Assembly: GCF_009857435.1 (NCBI RefSeq)
Contig: NZ_WWCK01000009.1
Coordinates: 1-64,000 of the forward strand
Origin: Duganella rivi
GTDB lineage: Bacteria; Pseudomonadota; Gammaproteobacteria; Burkholderiales; Burkholderiaceae_D
Reading direction: 5' to 3'
Length of the DNA stretch: 64,000 bases
Shown: positions 1-9,458 of the stretch, in pieces
Numbering within the stretch: position 1 is the first letter of the stretch
Layout: every line of letters begins with the position of its first letter
The notes under the pieces: model-generated
Told to the model about the DNA's origin: nothing
Seen by the model: only the letters and a program-made list of their open reading frames with translations
The model's database searches: none
Position numbers and translations under genes: made by a program

Positions 1-596
<596 letters not shown>

Positions 597-929
597 AATC
601 TCTGTTTTATCCGTTTTACCGGATGGTTCGCCCACTCAAAATACTGACAGTATTACTACTGTATTATTTCTTGTTGAGCATTTAATGCTTTTTGTTGCAG
701 CATCAAACGCCCACATTTATCGACTGTAATTTTTTAAAGATCAGAATTTGGTACTGCATTTGCTGAAGAAGCGTTTTGTTCATCAGCGAAGAGGCAAGAT
801 TATGAGGCGTTTCGCACATCTCGTCAAGCTCTTCTTTTTTCTCGTTTCGCTCTGCATTTGCATGTAGTGTTTCGCGAGGGACAGAACTATAACAGCGGCC
901 CGCCCTGCTGACAAGGGTAAAATACGCGG
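597..929 (-). promoter_or_regulatory. rrn operon leader, boxA-like site and promoter
   Basis: This stretch upstream of 16S has no convincing gene. On the minus strand a good sigma-70 promoter is visible: TTGACG (822-827), a 17-bp spacer and CATAAT (799-804), which would start transcription near 790. A boxA-like antitermination element, TGATCTTTAAAAA, lies at 731-743 in the leader, as expected for rRNA operons. The remaining bases up to 929 are the divergent upstream region shared with the radical SAM gene. Confidence 0.75.
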
Positions 930-2402
930 ATGTCTATCTTACTTACCACGCTTAACGCCCGCTACACGCACGCCTCCCTTGGCCTGCGCTATTTGCTAGC
1001 CAATATGGGCGAGCTGCAGGAGCAAACGCGCCTGCAGGAATTTGTTATCGGCGCCAAGGCGACCGAGATTGTTGAACGCATCCTGTCTTACTCGCCGAAG
1101 ATCGTCGGCTTCGGCATCTATATATGGAACGTCGAGGAAACCGCCAAGGTCGTGGCCATGCTCAAGCGCGTGGCGCCGCAGGTGGTCGTGGTGCTGGGCG
1201 GCCCGGAGGTTTCGCACGAGACCAATGAGCAGGAAATCGTCAAGCTGGCCGATTACGTGATTACCGGCTGGGGCGACGTCACCTTCCCGAAACTGTGCGG
1301 CGAAATCCTGCACGGTCCCAAGCCGCTGATGAAGGTGCACGCCGGCGTACAGCCGCCGATGGCCGAGATCAAGCTGCCCTACTCTTTATATAGCGATGAC
1401 GACATCAAGAATCGCACTCTATATGTAGAGGCCTCGCGCGGCTGCCCGTTCAAGTGCGAGTTCTGCCTGTCGGCGCTGGATAAGACGGCATGGCCGTTCG
1501 CGCTCGATAACTTCCTGGCGGAGATGGAGTCGCTATACCAGCGCGGCGCGCGCCTGTTCAAGTTTGTCGACCGCACCTTCAATCTGAACATCAAGACCAG
1601 CCTGAAGATCATGCAGTTCTTCCTCGATAAGCTGGAAGCCAACCCGGACGATCCAGTCTACGCCCACTTCGAGCTGGTGCCAGACCATCTGCCGGATGCA
1701 CTAAAAGAAGGCATCGCCAAATTCCCGCAGGGCGCGCTGCAATTCGAAATCGGCATCCAGAGCTTCAATCCCGAGGTGCAAATGCTGGTCAGCCGCAAGC
1801 AGGATAACCAAAAGGCCGCTGATAACATCCGCTGGCTGACCAAGCAATCGCACGCCCACATGCACGTCGACCTGATCGCCGGCCTGCCGGGTGAAACGGT
1901 GGACAGCTTTGCCGAAGGCTTCAACAAGCTGTGGGCGCTGGAGCCGCACGAGATCCAGTTCGGCATTCTGAAGCGCCTGCGCGGCACGCCGATCATTCGC
2001 CATACGCAGGAATTCGGCATGGTGTACGACCCGTACGCGCCGTACACCATCCTGGCCAATAAAGACATCGACTTCAGCACCATGCAGCGATTGGTGCGCT
2101 TTGCCCGCTACTGGGACTTGGTGGCCAACTCCGGCCGCTTCGCGCACACGCTGCCGGTGCTGCTGGGCGATGCGCCGTTCCAGCGTTTCATGGCCTTCTC
2201 CGACTGGCTGTATGCGAATACCGACGCCACCCACCGCATTGCGCTGGAGCGTTTGGTGGCCATGGTGGCGCGCTACCTGCAAACACAAGGCATGGGCAAA
2301 GAAGAAGCCGAAGCCCTGCTGGCCAGCGATTATGCGGGGGCGAAGCCTAAAGCCGCAGAAACGCCAGCGCCGAAGCGCCAGGCCCGAAGGCTGGCCGCTT
2401 GA
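930..2402 (+). CDS. B12-binding-domain radical SAM protein
   Basis: A 490-residue protein. The first 140 or so residues look like a cobalamin-binding Rossmann-type domain (MSILLTTLNARYTHASLGLR start, then the VVVVLGGPEVS strand). The radical SAM core follows, with the CxxxCxxC cluster motif in RGCPFKCEFCLSA (Cys172, 176, 179). A C-terminal DUF4080-like region and an Ala/Lys-rich tail complete it. Proteins of this architecture use a 4Fe-4S cluster to cleave S-adenosylmethionine, and many are cobalamin-dependent methyltransferases. The substrate of this subfamily is unknown to me. It stands alone, divergent from the rrn operon, and is followed by a hairpin. Confidence 0.85.
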   Translation: MSILLTTLNARYTHASLGLRYLLANMGELQEQTRLQEFVIGAKATEIVERILSYSPKIVGFGIYIWNVEETAKVVAMLKRVAPQVVVVLGGPEVSHETNEQEIVKLADYVITGWGDVTFPKLCGEILHGPKPLMKVHAGVQPPMAEIKLPYSLYSDDDIKNRTLYVEASRGCPFKCEFCLSALDKTAWPFALDNFLAEMESLYQRGARLFKFVDRTFNLNIKTSLKIMQFFLDKLEANPDDPVYAHFELVPDHLPDALKEGIAKFPQGALQFEIGIQSFNPEVQMLVSRKQDNQKAADNIRWLTKQSHAHMHVDLIAGLPGETVDSFAEGFNKLWALEPHEIQFGILKRLRGTPIIRHTQEFGMVYDPYAPYTILANKDIDFSTMQRLVRFARYWDLVANSGRFAHTLPVLLGDAPFQRFMAFSDWLYANTDATHRIALERLVAMVARYLQTQGMGKEEAEALLASDYAGAKPKAAETPAPKRQARRLAA

Positions 2403-2427
2403 GGCACTACCCCGCAAACCGGCACCA

Positions 2428-2456
2428 AGGGTCAGACCCCGAAGGGGTCTGACCCT
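2428..2456. terminator. GGGTCAGACCCC-type hairpin after the radical SAM gene
   Basis: A perfect 13-bp inverted repeat (AGGGTCAGACCCC, loop GAA, GGGGTCTGACCCT). It begins 26 bases after the radical SAM stop. It may act as a terminator, although no clear T tract follows. The same palindromic core occurs again at 46362-46389 and in part at 52319-52402, so it looks like a dispersed repeat family. Confidence 0.65.
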
Positions 2457-2531
2457 GCTTGGCTGTGCGGGGGATAACTATAGCGCTTATGTTAGGTAGC
2501 CTCGGAAGCCAAACTCCCTTAAACTTGAGGT

Positions 2532-3650
2532 ATGCCTACTGCCCAAGAGCCTACCCTGACCCTGAATGCTGGCGCCGTCGCCGCTACCGGCACGTGGCAA
2601 GTGCACGCACTGGCGCAGGGCAAGGCGATGGCCACCATTACCACCTTCCTGCAGTCGCTCAAGGGCGATCAGCTGAAATGGGACTTGTCGGCCATCGACA
2701 GCATGGACCACATCGGCGCCCAGCTGTTCTGGAATGCGTGGGGCAAGGCCCGCCCGGCCAATCTACAACTCGCGCCTGAGCTGGAAGAATTCTTCAAACG
2801 CCTTGAAACTACCGGCGCGCTGGAATTGCCACGCCCACGCCAGCATCGCCTGACCTTGGTGATGAAGCTGGGCTTTGCCATGCTGCTGTTCTTCGAGCAC
2901 ATGGCCGGCCTGATAAGGCTCATCGGGCAAGTGGTGCTGGACTGTTGGCGCTTCCTGCGCAATCCGCTGCGCGGGCCTTGGAAAGAAATCTCCGCCAACA
3001 TCTATCACGCCGGCTTTCAAGCGCTGGGCATTACGGCGCTGGTGGGCTTCCTGATCGGCGTGGTGTTCTCGTATTTATCGGCGCAGCAGCTGCGTAACTT
3101 CGGCGGCGACGTCTTCCTGGTCAACCTGCTCGGCATGAGCATCATCCGCGAACTGGGGCCGCTGCTGGCGGCGATCCTGGTGGCCGGCCGCTCCGGTTCT
3201 TCCATCACCGCGCAATTGGGCGTGATGCGCGTGACCGAGGAACTGGACGCCATGCTGGTGATGGGCATCTCGCACGGCTTCCGCCTGATCATGCCGAAGG
3301 TGCTGGCACTGGCCATCGCCATGCCGCTGCTGGTGATCTGGACCGACACCATCGCGCTGATGGGCGGCATGCTGTCGGCCAAACTGGAACTGAACCTGTC
3401 GCCGCAATACTTCCTGCTTAAGCTGCCGGAAGCAGTGCCGCTGGCGAACTACATGATCGGCATCGGCAAGGGTGTGGTGTTCGGCATGCTGATTGCGCTG
3501 GTGTCCTGCCACTTTGGCCTGCGCATCAAGCCGAATACGGAAAGCCTCGGGCGCGGCACCACCACTTCCGTGGTGACGGCAATTACCGCCGTGATTCTGG
3601 CCGACGCAGTGTTTGCGATTGTCTTTAGCGGCGTGGGGTTCTCGGGATGA
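2532..3650 (+). CDS. MlaE-family ABC transporter permease with N-terminal STAS-like domain
   Basis: A 372-residue inner-membrane permease. Residues about 1-100 resemble a STAS/MlaB-like domain (GDQLKWDLSAIDSMDHIGAQ); the rest is the MlaE permease fold with several hydrophobic helices. The family signature ELGPLLAAILVAGRSGSSIT is clear near residues 200-220. Family members move phospholipids or other lipids between the membranes. The fusion of STAS and permease replaces the separate MlaB seen in E. coli. It overlaps the ATPase gene by 4 bases, so the genes are translationally coupled. Confidence 0.9.
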   Translation: MPTAQEPTLTLNAGAVAATGTWQVHALAQGKAMATITTFLQSLKGDQLKWDLSAIDSMDHIGAQLFWNAWGKARPANLQLAPELEEFFKRLETTGALELPRPRQHRLTLVMKLGFAMLLFFEHMAGLIRLIGQVVLDCWRFLRNPLRGPWKEISANIYHAGFQALGITALVGFLIGVVFSYLSAQQLRNFGGDVFLVNLLGMSIIRELGPLLAAILVAGRSGSSITAQLGVMRVTEELDAMLVMGISHGFRLIMPKVLALAIAMPLLVIWTDTIALMGGMLSAKLELNLSPQYFLLKLPEAVPLANYMIGIGKGVVFGMLIALVSCHFGLRIKPNTESLGRGTTTSVVTAITAVILADAVFAIVFSGVGFSG

Positions 3651-4489
3651 GCGATCAGGAAGCCAGCTGCGGCCCAGGCACCGGCGAACTGACACTCGAT
3701 GGCAGCGTGCCGGTGGTCGAAATCACCGGCCTGTGGACGAAGTACGGCCGCACCGTGGTGCACCAGGATTTGAATCTCGAAATCGAACAGGGCGAAATCA
3801 TGTCCATCGTCGGCGGCTCCGGCACCGGCAAGACCACGCTGCTGCGCCAGATGCTGGGCCTTGAACGCCCGGCGCGCGGCTGCGTGCGCGTGTTCGGTGA
3901 AGACATCAGCGAAATCGATTCCGACCAATTGCAGCAACTACGCAATCACTGGGGCATGCTGTTCCAGCAAGGCGCGCTGTATTCGGCGCTAACCGTGTTC
4001 GAGAATATCGCCCAGCCGATGCGCGAACTGCACGTACTGCCGGAAGATCTGGTGCACGACGCCGTGCTGCTGAAAATGAACATGGTCGGCCTCGGCCCCG
4101 AACACGCCAACAAGATGCCGTCCGATCTGTCAGGCGGGATGGTCAAGCGCGTGGCCTTGGCGCGTGCGTTGGCGCTGGAACCCAAGCTGCTGTTCCTCGA
4201 CGAGCCCACCGCCGGTCTCGATCCCGATTTGTCGGAAGCCTTCGTGGCGCTGATTAAATCGCTGCACCGTGAACTTGGTTTAACGGTGGTGATGGTCACC
4301 CACGATCTGGATACGCTATTCGCCCTCTCCACCCGCATTGCCGTGCTGGCGGAAAAACACGTAATCGCGCTTGGCCCACTGGCCGATCTGCTGAAAGTCG
4401 ACCACCCATTCATCAAGGAGTTCTTCCTTGGCGACCGTGGCCGCCGCGCACTGGAAGCGCTGGAAGAAAAAACATCAACGGAGCACTGA
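3647..4489 (+). CDS. MlaF-like lipid transport ABC ATP-binding protein
   Basis: A 280-residue ABC ATPase. The Walker A motif GGSGTGKTT is near residues 56-64, the signature is LSGGMVKR and the Walker B/D-loop is LLFLDEPTAGLDPD, followed by the His switch VTHD. It would energise the MlaE-like permease encoded immediately upstream. Its start overlaps that gene by 4 bases, and its stop shares a base with the start of the MCE gene. The short N-terminal extension before the ABC domain (SCGPGTGELTLDG) is not conserved as far as I know. Confidence 0.92.
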   Translation: MSDQEASCGPGTGELTLDGSVPVVEITGLWTKYGRTVVHQDLNLEIEQGEIMSIVGGSGTGKTTLLRQMLGLERPARGCVRVFGEDISEIDSDQLQQLRNHWGMLFQQGALYSALTVFENIAQPMRELHVLPEDLVHDAVLLKMNMVGLGPEHANKMPSDLSGGMVKRVALARALALEPKLLFLDEPTAGLDPDLSEAFVALIKSLHRELGLTVVMVTHDLDTLFALSTRIAVLAEKHVIALGPLADLLKVDHPFIKEFFLGDRGRRALEALEEKTSTEH

Positions 4490-5427
4490 TGGAAAACCGA
4501 TCCCACGCCCTTACTACCGGCTTCTTCACGATCACGCTGCTGATAGCGGCGATCCTGTACGGCCTTTGGTTCAACCGCGACCGCGTCGAACGCGTGCCGT
4601 ACATTATCGCTACGGCGCAGGCAATTCCCGGCCTGAATCCGCAAGCGCCGATCCGCTACCGAGGCCTGGAAGTGGGCCGGGTTGGCGGCATCGACTTCGA
4701 TCCCAAGGTGGCCGGCCAGATTATCGTTACGCTCAATATCGACACCGATGCGCCAATCACCAACACCACTTTCGCTTCGCTCGGCTACCAGGGCGTGACC
4801 GGCATTGCCTTCATCGCGCTCGATGACGACAAGACTGGTTCGCCGCGCTTGCAGTCCAGTGCCGATCATCCAGCGCGCATTCCGCTGCGTGCTGGCTTGT
4901 TCGACCAGATCGACAAGCGGGGCCGCGAGATTCTGGCGCAGACCGAGGAAGTCACCCGCCGTTTGAACACGCTGCTCAATCCCGACAACCAAAAAGTCAT
5001 CCTCGGCGCGTTTGCCGATGTGAGCGAGACCGCGCAGAAGTACCGAGAACTGCCGGAAAAACTGCAACCGACCATCGACAAGCTGCCGGCACTGGCCGAC
5101 CAAACCCAGAAGACGCTGAACTCCGTGACCGCGCTGGCCACTGACGTCAACAATCTGACCACCAACTTGCAGGCGAAAGACGGCCCGATAGACCGCATTA
5201 CCACCACGGTGGAGCGCATCGGCGGCTCGGTGGACGCAGTGGCCGGCGGGCTGGAACTGGACACGCTGCCGCAAGTGAATTCGCTGTCGGACGACACCCG
5301 CGCTTCCATGCGCGCGCTGCGCAAGACCATGAACAAGATTAACGACCGTCCGCAAAGCCTGATCTTCGGCGCGCCCGGCACGCCGCCCGGCCCCGGTGAA
5401 GAAGGCTTCTCCGCCCAGACCAAATAA
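4489..5427 (+). CDS. MlaD/MCE-family periplasmic lipid-binding protein
   Basis: A 312-residue protein with a single N-terminal membrane anchor (residues about 10-30, FFTITLLIAAILYGLWF) and an MCE domain at about 40-130 (PGLNPQAPIRYRGLEVGRV is the typical strand pattern). The remaining C-terminal half is helical and rich in short polar heptads, as in longer MCE proteins such as PqiB-type or YrbD-like relatives. It is longer than E. coli MlaD (about 180 aa). The protein probably forms the hexameric periplasmic ring that carries lipid to or from the permease-ATPase pair encoded upstream. Confidence 0.9.
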   Translation: MENRSHALTTGFFTITLLIAAILYGLWFNRDRVERVPYIIATAQAIPGLNPQAPIRYRGLEVGRVGGIDFDPKVAGQIIVTLNIDTDAPITNTTFASLGYQGVTGIAFIALDDDKTGSPRLQSSADHPARIPLRAGLFDQIDKRGREILAQTEEVTRRLNTLLNPDNQKVILGAFADVSETAQKYRELPEKLQPTIDKLPALADQTQKTLNSVTALATDVNNLTTNLQAKDGPIDRITTTVERIGGSVDAVAGGLELDTLPQVNSLSDDTRASMRALRKTMNKINDRPQSLIFGAPGTPPGPGEEGFSAQTK

Positions 5428-5437
5428 GGAACACGAG

Positions 5438-6058
5438 ATGATGACCACCACCATCCGTAACGCCCTGATGATCGCCGCCATGGCCGTGACGCTGGGCGCG
5501 TGCGCCAGCAAAGGCCAGCCGACCGCGCAGTATGATTTCGGCCCGCTGCCTGCGGCCACAAGCACCGCCTCAGAAGCCGCCAGCGCCAGCATCGGCGCCG
5601 TTATTGTGGCCGATGTCAGCGGCCCGGCCTCGCTGGACACGGAGCGCATGCATTACCGCCTGCTGTATTCCGATGCGCGTCAATCGCGCCCTTACGCCTA
5701 CAACCAGTGGGTAAGCACGCCGGCGCAGCTGCTCACGCAGCGCATGAAGGCGCGCCTGTCGCAAGCCGGCGTGAAAGTGCTGTCCACCACCGATGCTGCG
5801 GCCAGCGCCACCGTGCTGCGCATGGAGGTGGAGGACTTTGCACAGAACTTCGACAGCGCCACCAGCAGCAAGGGCGTGGTGCGTTTGCGTGCCTCGGTGT
5901 TCCGCAATCACCGGCTGGTGGAGCAGAAAGCCTTTAGCAGCAGCGTTTCCGCGCCAAGCGCCGATGCCGCGGGCGGCGCCAGCGCGTTGGCCGACGCCAG
6001 CGACGCAGTCGCCGCTGAGCTGATCACGTGGCTGGCGGCGCTGCCGCCGTCGAAATGA
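5438..6058 (+). CDS. ABC-type transport auxiliary lipoprotein (PqiC-like)
   Basis: A 206-residue lipoprotein. The chosen ATG gives a signal peptide ending in the lipobox LGAC (MAVTLGACASKG), preceded by an AAGGA ribosome site. An in-frame upstream start at 5396 would lie inside the MCE gene and bury the signal sequence. The body matches the ABC_trans_aux family: an early strand with YDFGPL, the MHYRLLYSDARQSRPYAYNQWVSTP region, and a C-terminal helix. PqiC-type lipoproteins work with MCE transporters at the outer membrane. It is the last lipid-transport gene of the operon. Confidence 0.85.
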   Translation: MMTTTIRNALMIAAMAVTLGACASKGQPTAQYDFGPLPAATSTASEAASASIGAVIVADVSGPASLDTERMHYRLLYSDARQSRPYAYNQWVSTPAQLLTQRMKARLSQAGVKVLSTTDAAASATVLRMEVEDFAQNFDSATSSKGVVRLRASVFRNHRLVEQKAFSSSVSAPSADAAGGASALADASDAVAAELITWLAALPPSK

Positions 6059-7245
6059 CAGAACACTCACAGGCCGCGCCGCCCGAGCCCACGCCGGCAG
6101 CGACGCCGGCCAAGCCGCCGCTCGCGCCGATGCAAAGAACCTCGCCGATCACGCGTGCGGCGCTGCTGGCCTACCTGCTGCTGATCGTCTACGCCAGCTG
6201 GTTCCCGTTCTCCGGCTGGCATAACCAAGGCTTGTCGCCGCTGATCTTCCTCGAGACGACCAGCATGCCGCGCTACTGGACCAAGTTCGACGCCATCATC
6301 AACGTGATCGGCTACATCCCGTTCGGCATCTTGATCGCCTATGCACTGTACCCGCGCGTCAAAGGCTTGTGGGCGCTGCTGATTGCCAGCGCCAGCGGCT
6401 TGCTGGTGTCCGGCACCATGGAAGCGGTGCAAACCTATTTGCCAAGCCGCGTGTCCTCCAATCTGGACTTCTACACTAACGCCGCCGGCTGCGCAGTGGG
6501 CGGCTTGATCGGCGTGCTGACCGTGCGCCGCCTGCTCGATCAAAGCCAGCTGCAGCGCCTGCGCCAAGCGTGGTTTGCGCCGCACGCCAGCCAAGGCTTT
6601 GTGCTGCTGGCCCTGTGGCCGCTGGCGCAGATTTATCCGCAAAACTTCCTGTACGGCCTGGGCCAGCTGCTGCCGATCTTGTCGGACTGGCTGTCGCAGC
6701 TGCTGGACATGGAAATCGACCTCGCCAGCCTGATTCGGCCAGATGTGGACTTGACGGTGGAGCAGTACTGGCTATCCGAAACCATCATCACCGCATGCGG
6801 CATGGTCGGCGCCGGCCTGACGCTGCTATGCCTGCTGCGCAAACCGTCGCCGCGCGGACTGCTGGTGACGGCCATGATCGCCAGCTCGGTGCTGGTCAAA
6901 GCACTGGCCTCGGCGCTGCTGTTCTCGCCGGAAAACGCCTTCGTCTGGGTCACGCCCGGCGCCGAGGGCGGCTTCCTGATCGGCGCCATCATGCTGGCCG
7001 GCCTCGCCTACGCCCCGCACGTGGCACAGCGGCGCCTGGCCGTGACCACCCTGCTGCTGGGACTGGTCATCATCAACACCACGCCCGCCAACCCATATTT
7101 CGTGGCAACTTTGCAAACATGGGTGCAGGGGAAATTCCTGAACTTCAACGGCGCGGCGCAGTTCTTATCGCTGCTGTGGCCATTCTTTGCGGTCTGGTTC
7201 CTCTGGCTGCCGGCCCACAAGCTAAACGCCGCCAAGGTATCATAG
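6055..7245 (+). CDS. VanZ-like family membrane protein
   Basis: A 396-residue polytopic membrane protein with about nine hydrophobic segments. The first 110 residues after a proline/alanine-rich cytoplasmic tail carry the VanZ-like pattern (SWFPFSGW, then NVIGYIPFGILIAY and MEAVQTYLPSRVSSNLD). VanZ-like domains are found in proteins acting on the cell surface, but the biochemical role is not established. The ATG overlaps the lipoprotein stop (ATGA), so it belongs to the lipid-transport operon. A start at 6028 is also open but would overlap the upstream gene by 31 bases. Confidence 0.8.
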   Translation: MTEHSQAAPPEPTPAATPAKPPLAPMQRTSPITRAALLAYLLLIVYASWFPFSGWHNQGLSPLIFLETTSMPRYWTKFDAIINVIGYIPFGILIAYALYPRVKGLWALLIASASGLLVSGTMEAVQTYLPSRVSSNLDFYTNAAGCAVGGLIGVLTVRRLLDQSQLQRLRQAWFAPHASQGFVLLALWPLAQIYPQNFLYGLGQLLPILSDWLSQLLDMEIDLASLIRPDVDLTVEQYWLSETIITACGMVGAGLTLLCLLRKPSPRGLLVTAMIASSVLVKALASALLFSPENAFVWVTPGAEGGFLIGAIMLAGLAYAPHVAQRRLAVTTLLLGLVIINTTPANPYFVATLQTWVQGKFLNFNGAAQFLSLLWPFFAVWFLWLPAHKLNAAKVS

Positions 7246-7272
7246 CGGCTACGACTTTAAAGAGGCACGGCC

Positions 7273-7590
7273 ATGAGCGATACCCAATACTTCAAGCACC
7301 ACGTCTTCTTCTGCATGAACAAGCGTGACGACGGCCGCAATAGCTGCGGCGACCACGGCGCCGAAACCGCGCAAAAGCACGCCAAGAAGCGCTGCAAGGA
7401 ACTCAACCTGAACGGCGCGGGCAAGGTGCGCATCAACCAGGCCGGCTGCCTCGACCGCTGCGAGGAAGGCCCGGTGATGGTGGTCTACCCGGAAGGCACG
7501 TGGTACACCTACGTTGACACCAGCGATATCGATGAAATCATCGACTCCCACCTGGTCAACGGCCAAGTTGTTGAACGTCTCAAAATCTAA
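7273..7590 (+). CDS. Thioredoxin-like (2Fe-2S) ferredoxin
   Basis: A 105-residue protein of the thioredoxin-fold ferredoxin family. The cysteine pattern (FFCMNKR near residue 14, NSCGDHG, then AGCLDRCEEGP near 62) matches small 2Fe-2S ferredoxins of the Azotobacter FeSII-shethna-like class. It likely carries electrons in the cytoplasm. It sits 5 bases upstream of an alpha/beta hydrolase gene and is probably co-transcribed with it. Partner enzyme unknown. Confidence 0.85.
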   Translation: MSDTQYFKHHVFFCMNKRDDGRNSCGDHGAETAQKHAKKRCKELNLNGAGKVRINQAGCLDRCEEGPVMVVYPEGTWYTYVDTSDIDEIIDSHLVNGQVVERLKI

Positions 7591-7595
7591 GGCAT

Positions 7596-8264
7596 ATGAA
7601 CAAGAGCGAAAAATTCATGCTGGCTGGCGCCGCCGGCCAAATGGAAGGCGTGATCGACTATCCGGCGGATGACGCCGCACCGCGCGGCGTAGCGCTGGTG
7701 GCGCACCCGCATCCGCTGTACGGCGGCACCATGGACAACAAGGTGGCCGTGACCCTGATGCGCACCTTCGTCAACCTCGGCTACGTGGTGGCGCGCATCA
7801 ACTTCCGCGGTGTCGGCAAGTCCGAAGGCGTGCACGACCATGGCCAAGGCGAGACCGACGACATGGCTATCCTGCATGCGTGGATGACCGAAAAATTCCC
7901 GGACTTGCCGGTAGCGCTGTCGGGCTTCTCCTTCGGCACCTACGTGCAAACGCATCTGGCCCAGCGCCTTGCCGCCGCCGGCAAGCCGGCCGAGCGTCTG
8001 GTGCTGGTCGGCGCGGCCGCCAAGAAATGGCAGATGGCCGACATCCCTGCGGACACCATCCTGATCCACGGCGAGCAAGACGAAACCATCCCCCTGATCG
8101 ACGTGCTGGACTGGCTGCGTCCGCAAGAGATTCCAGTGATCGTCATCCCCGGCGCCGACCACTTCTTCCACCGCAAGCTCGGCCACATCAAGAGCTGGGT
8201 CACGCAGCTGTGGGGCCGCGGCGGCTTAACCGAGGCTGAAACGGACACCGCAAATGCGGATTAA
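7596..8264 (+). CDS. Alpha/beta hydrolase
   Basis: A 222-residue alpha/beta hydrolase. The oxyanion HPHPLYGGTMDN strand-loop near residues 40-50 and the nucleophile elbow GFSFGT (Ser near 110) are typical. The acidic residue (GEQDETIP) and the catalytic His (PGADHFFH near 188) follow in order. Relatives are annotated as dienelactone-hydrolase-like or KANL3-type proteins with unknown substrates. It follows the ferredoxin gene closely. Confidence 0.85.
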   Translation: MNKSEKFMLAGAAGQMEGVIDYPADDAAPRGVALVAHPHPLYGGTMDNKVAVTLMRTFVNLGYVVARINFRGVGKSEGVHDHGQGETDDMAILHAWMTEKFPDLPVALSGFSFGTYVQTHLAQRLAAAGKPAERLVLVGAAAKKWQMADIPADTILIHGEQDETIPLIDVLDWLRPQEIPVIVIPGADHFFHRKLGHIKSWVTQLWGRGGLTEAETDTANAD

Positions 8265-8306
8265 GCAACTATAATCATCGGGCTTTTAACTTTTACACCA
8301 GATCAC

Positions 8307-9452
8307 ATGAAGAAAATTATCGCGGCACTGGCCACCAGTGTGATGTTGATGACCTCCGCCGTGGCGCAAACGCTGCCAGCCCCGAACATCGCCGCCAAGT
8401 CCTGGCTGCTGCTGGACGCGACCAGCGGCCAGATCATCGCCTCGCAAGATCCGAACGCCCGCATCGAGCCAGCTTCGCTGACCAAGATCATGACGGCTTA
8501 CGTGACCTTCGGCGCGCTGCGCGACAAGAAGATTGCCCTGAACCAGATGGTCAATGTCTCGACCAAGGCATGGAAGGTTGATTCGAGCAGCTCGAAGATG
8601 TTCATCGACCCAGCCACCCCGGTCAGCATCAACGACCTGCTGTACGGTCTGATGGTGCAGTCGGGTAACGACGCTGCGGTGGCGCTGGCCGAAGCCGTTG
8701 CCGGCGACGAGTCCGCCTTTGTGGTGCTGATGAACAAGGAAGCCCAGCGCCTGGGCCTGACCTCGACCCACTTCGCCAATCCGCACGGCCTGCCGTCGCC
8801 GGAAAACTATTCGACCGCGCAAGACCTGTCGCAGTTGGCGCAGCACGTGATCAAGGACTTCCCGGAGTTCTACAAGATTGACTCGGTGAAGACCTTCACC
8901 TACAACAAGATCACCCAGCCGAACCGCAACCGCCTGCTGTGGCTGGATCCAACCGTGGACGGCATGAAAACCGGCCACACCGAAGCGGCCGGCTACTGCA
9001 TGATCGCCTCGGCCAAGCGTCCGAACGGCACCGGCGAGCGCCGCCTGATCTCGGTGGTGCTGGGCACCTCGTCGGATCAAGTGCGTACGCAGGAAAGCCA
9101 GAAGCTGCTGAACTGGGGCTTCCAGAACTTCGATACGGTGAAGCTGTACTCGAAAGGCCAGCCTATCGCCACGCCGGAAATCTGGAAAGGTTCGAAGAAC
9201 GCCGTGAAGATCGGCTTCGCGCAAGACGTGATGGTGACCGTGCCCAAGGGCGTGGCTGGCAAGATGAAACCGGCGCTGGAGCGTAAAGACCCGCTGGTCG
9301 CGCCGCTGGCCGAGAACAGCCGCGTCGGCACCCTGAAGATGGTGGTGGACGGCAAGCCGATGCTGGAACTCCCAGTCGTGGCGCTGGAGACCGTGGAACA
9401 AGCCTCGATCTTCGGCCGCGCCTGGGACTCGATCCGCCTCTGGCTGAAGTAA
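8307..9452 (+). CDS. D-alanyl-D-alanine carboxypeptidase (DacA/DacC-like PBP5 family)
   Basis: A 381-residue penicillin-binding protein with an N-terminal signal peptide cleaved after VAQ (about residue 21). The three active-site motifs are present: SLTK (Ser57-Lys60), SGN (near 118) and KTG (near 221). The C-terminal part includes the PBP5 beta-domain and an amphipathic helix (ASIFGRAWDSIRLWLK) for inner-membrane attachment. It trims the terminal D-alanine from peptidoglycan stem peptides in the periplasm. It is monocistronic, 42 bases after the hydrolase gene, and ends 6 bases before the convergent EAL-HDOD gene. Confidence 0.95.
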   Translation: MKKIIAALATSVMLMTSAVAQTLPAPNIAAKSWLLLDATSGQIIASQDPNARIEPASLTKIMTAYVTFGALRDKKIALNQMVNVSTKAWKVDSSSSKMFIDPATPVSINDLLYGLMVQSGNDAAVALAEAVAGDESAFVVLMNKEAQRLGLTSTHFANPHGLPSPENYSTAQDLSQLAQHVIKDFPEFYKIDSVKTFTYNKITQPNRNRLLWLDPTVDGMKTGHTEAAGYCMIASAKRPNGTGERRLISVVLGTSSDQVRTQESQKLLNWGFQNFDTVKLYSKGQPIATPEIWKGSKNAVKIGFAQDVMVTVPKGVAGKMKPALERKDPLVAPLAENSRVGTLKMVVDGKPMLELPVVALETVEQASIFGRAWDSIRLWLK

Positions 9453-9458
9453 CTTAGA

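Noticed and set aside
3946..5649. 567-residue minus-strand ORF across the MlaF/MCE genes
   Set aside because: It runs antisense to two convincing genes with family motifs and has no motif of its own.
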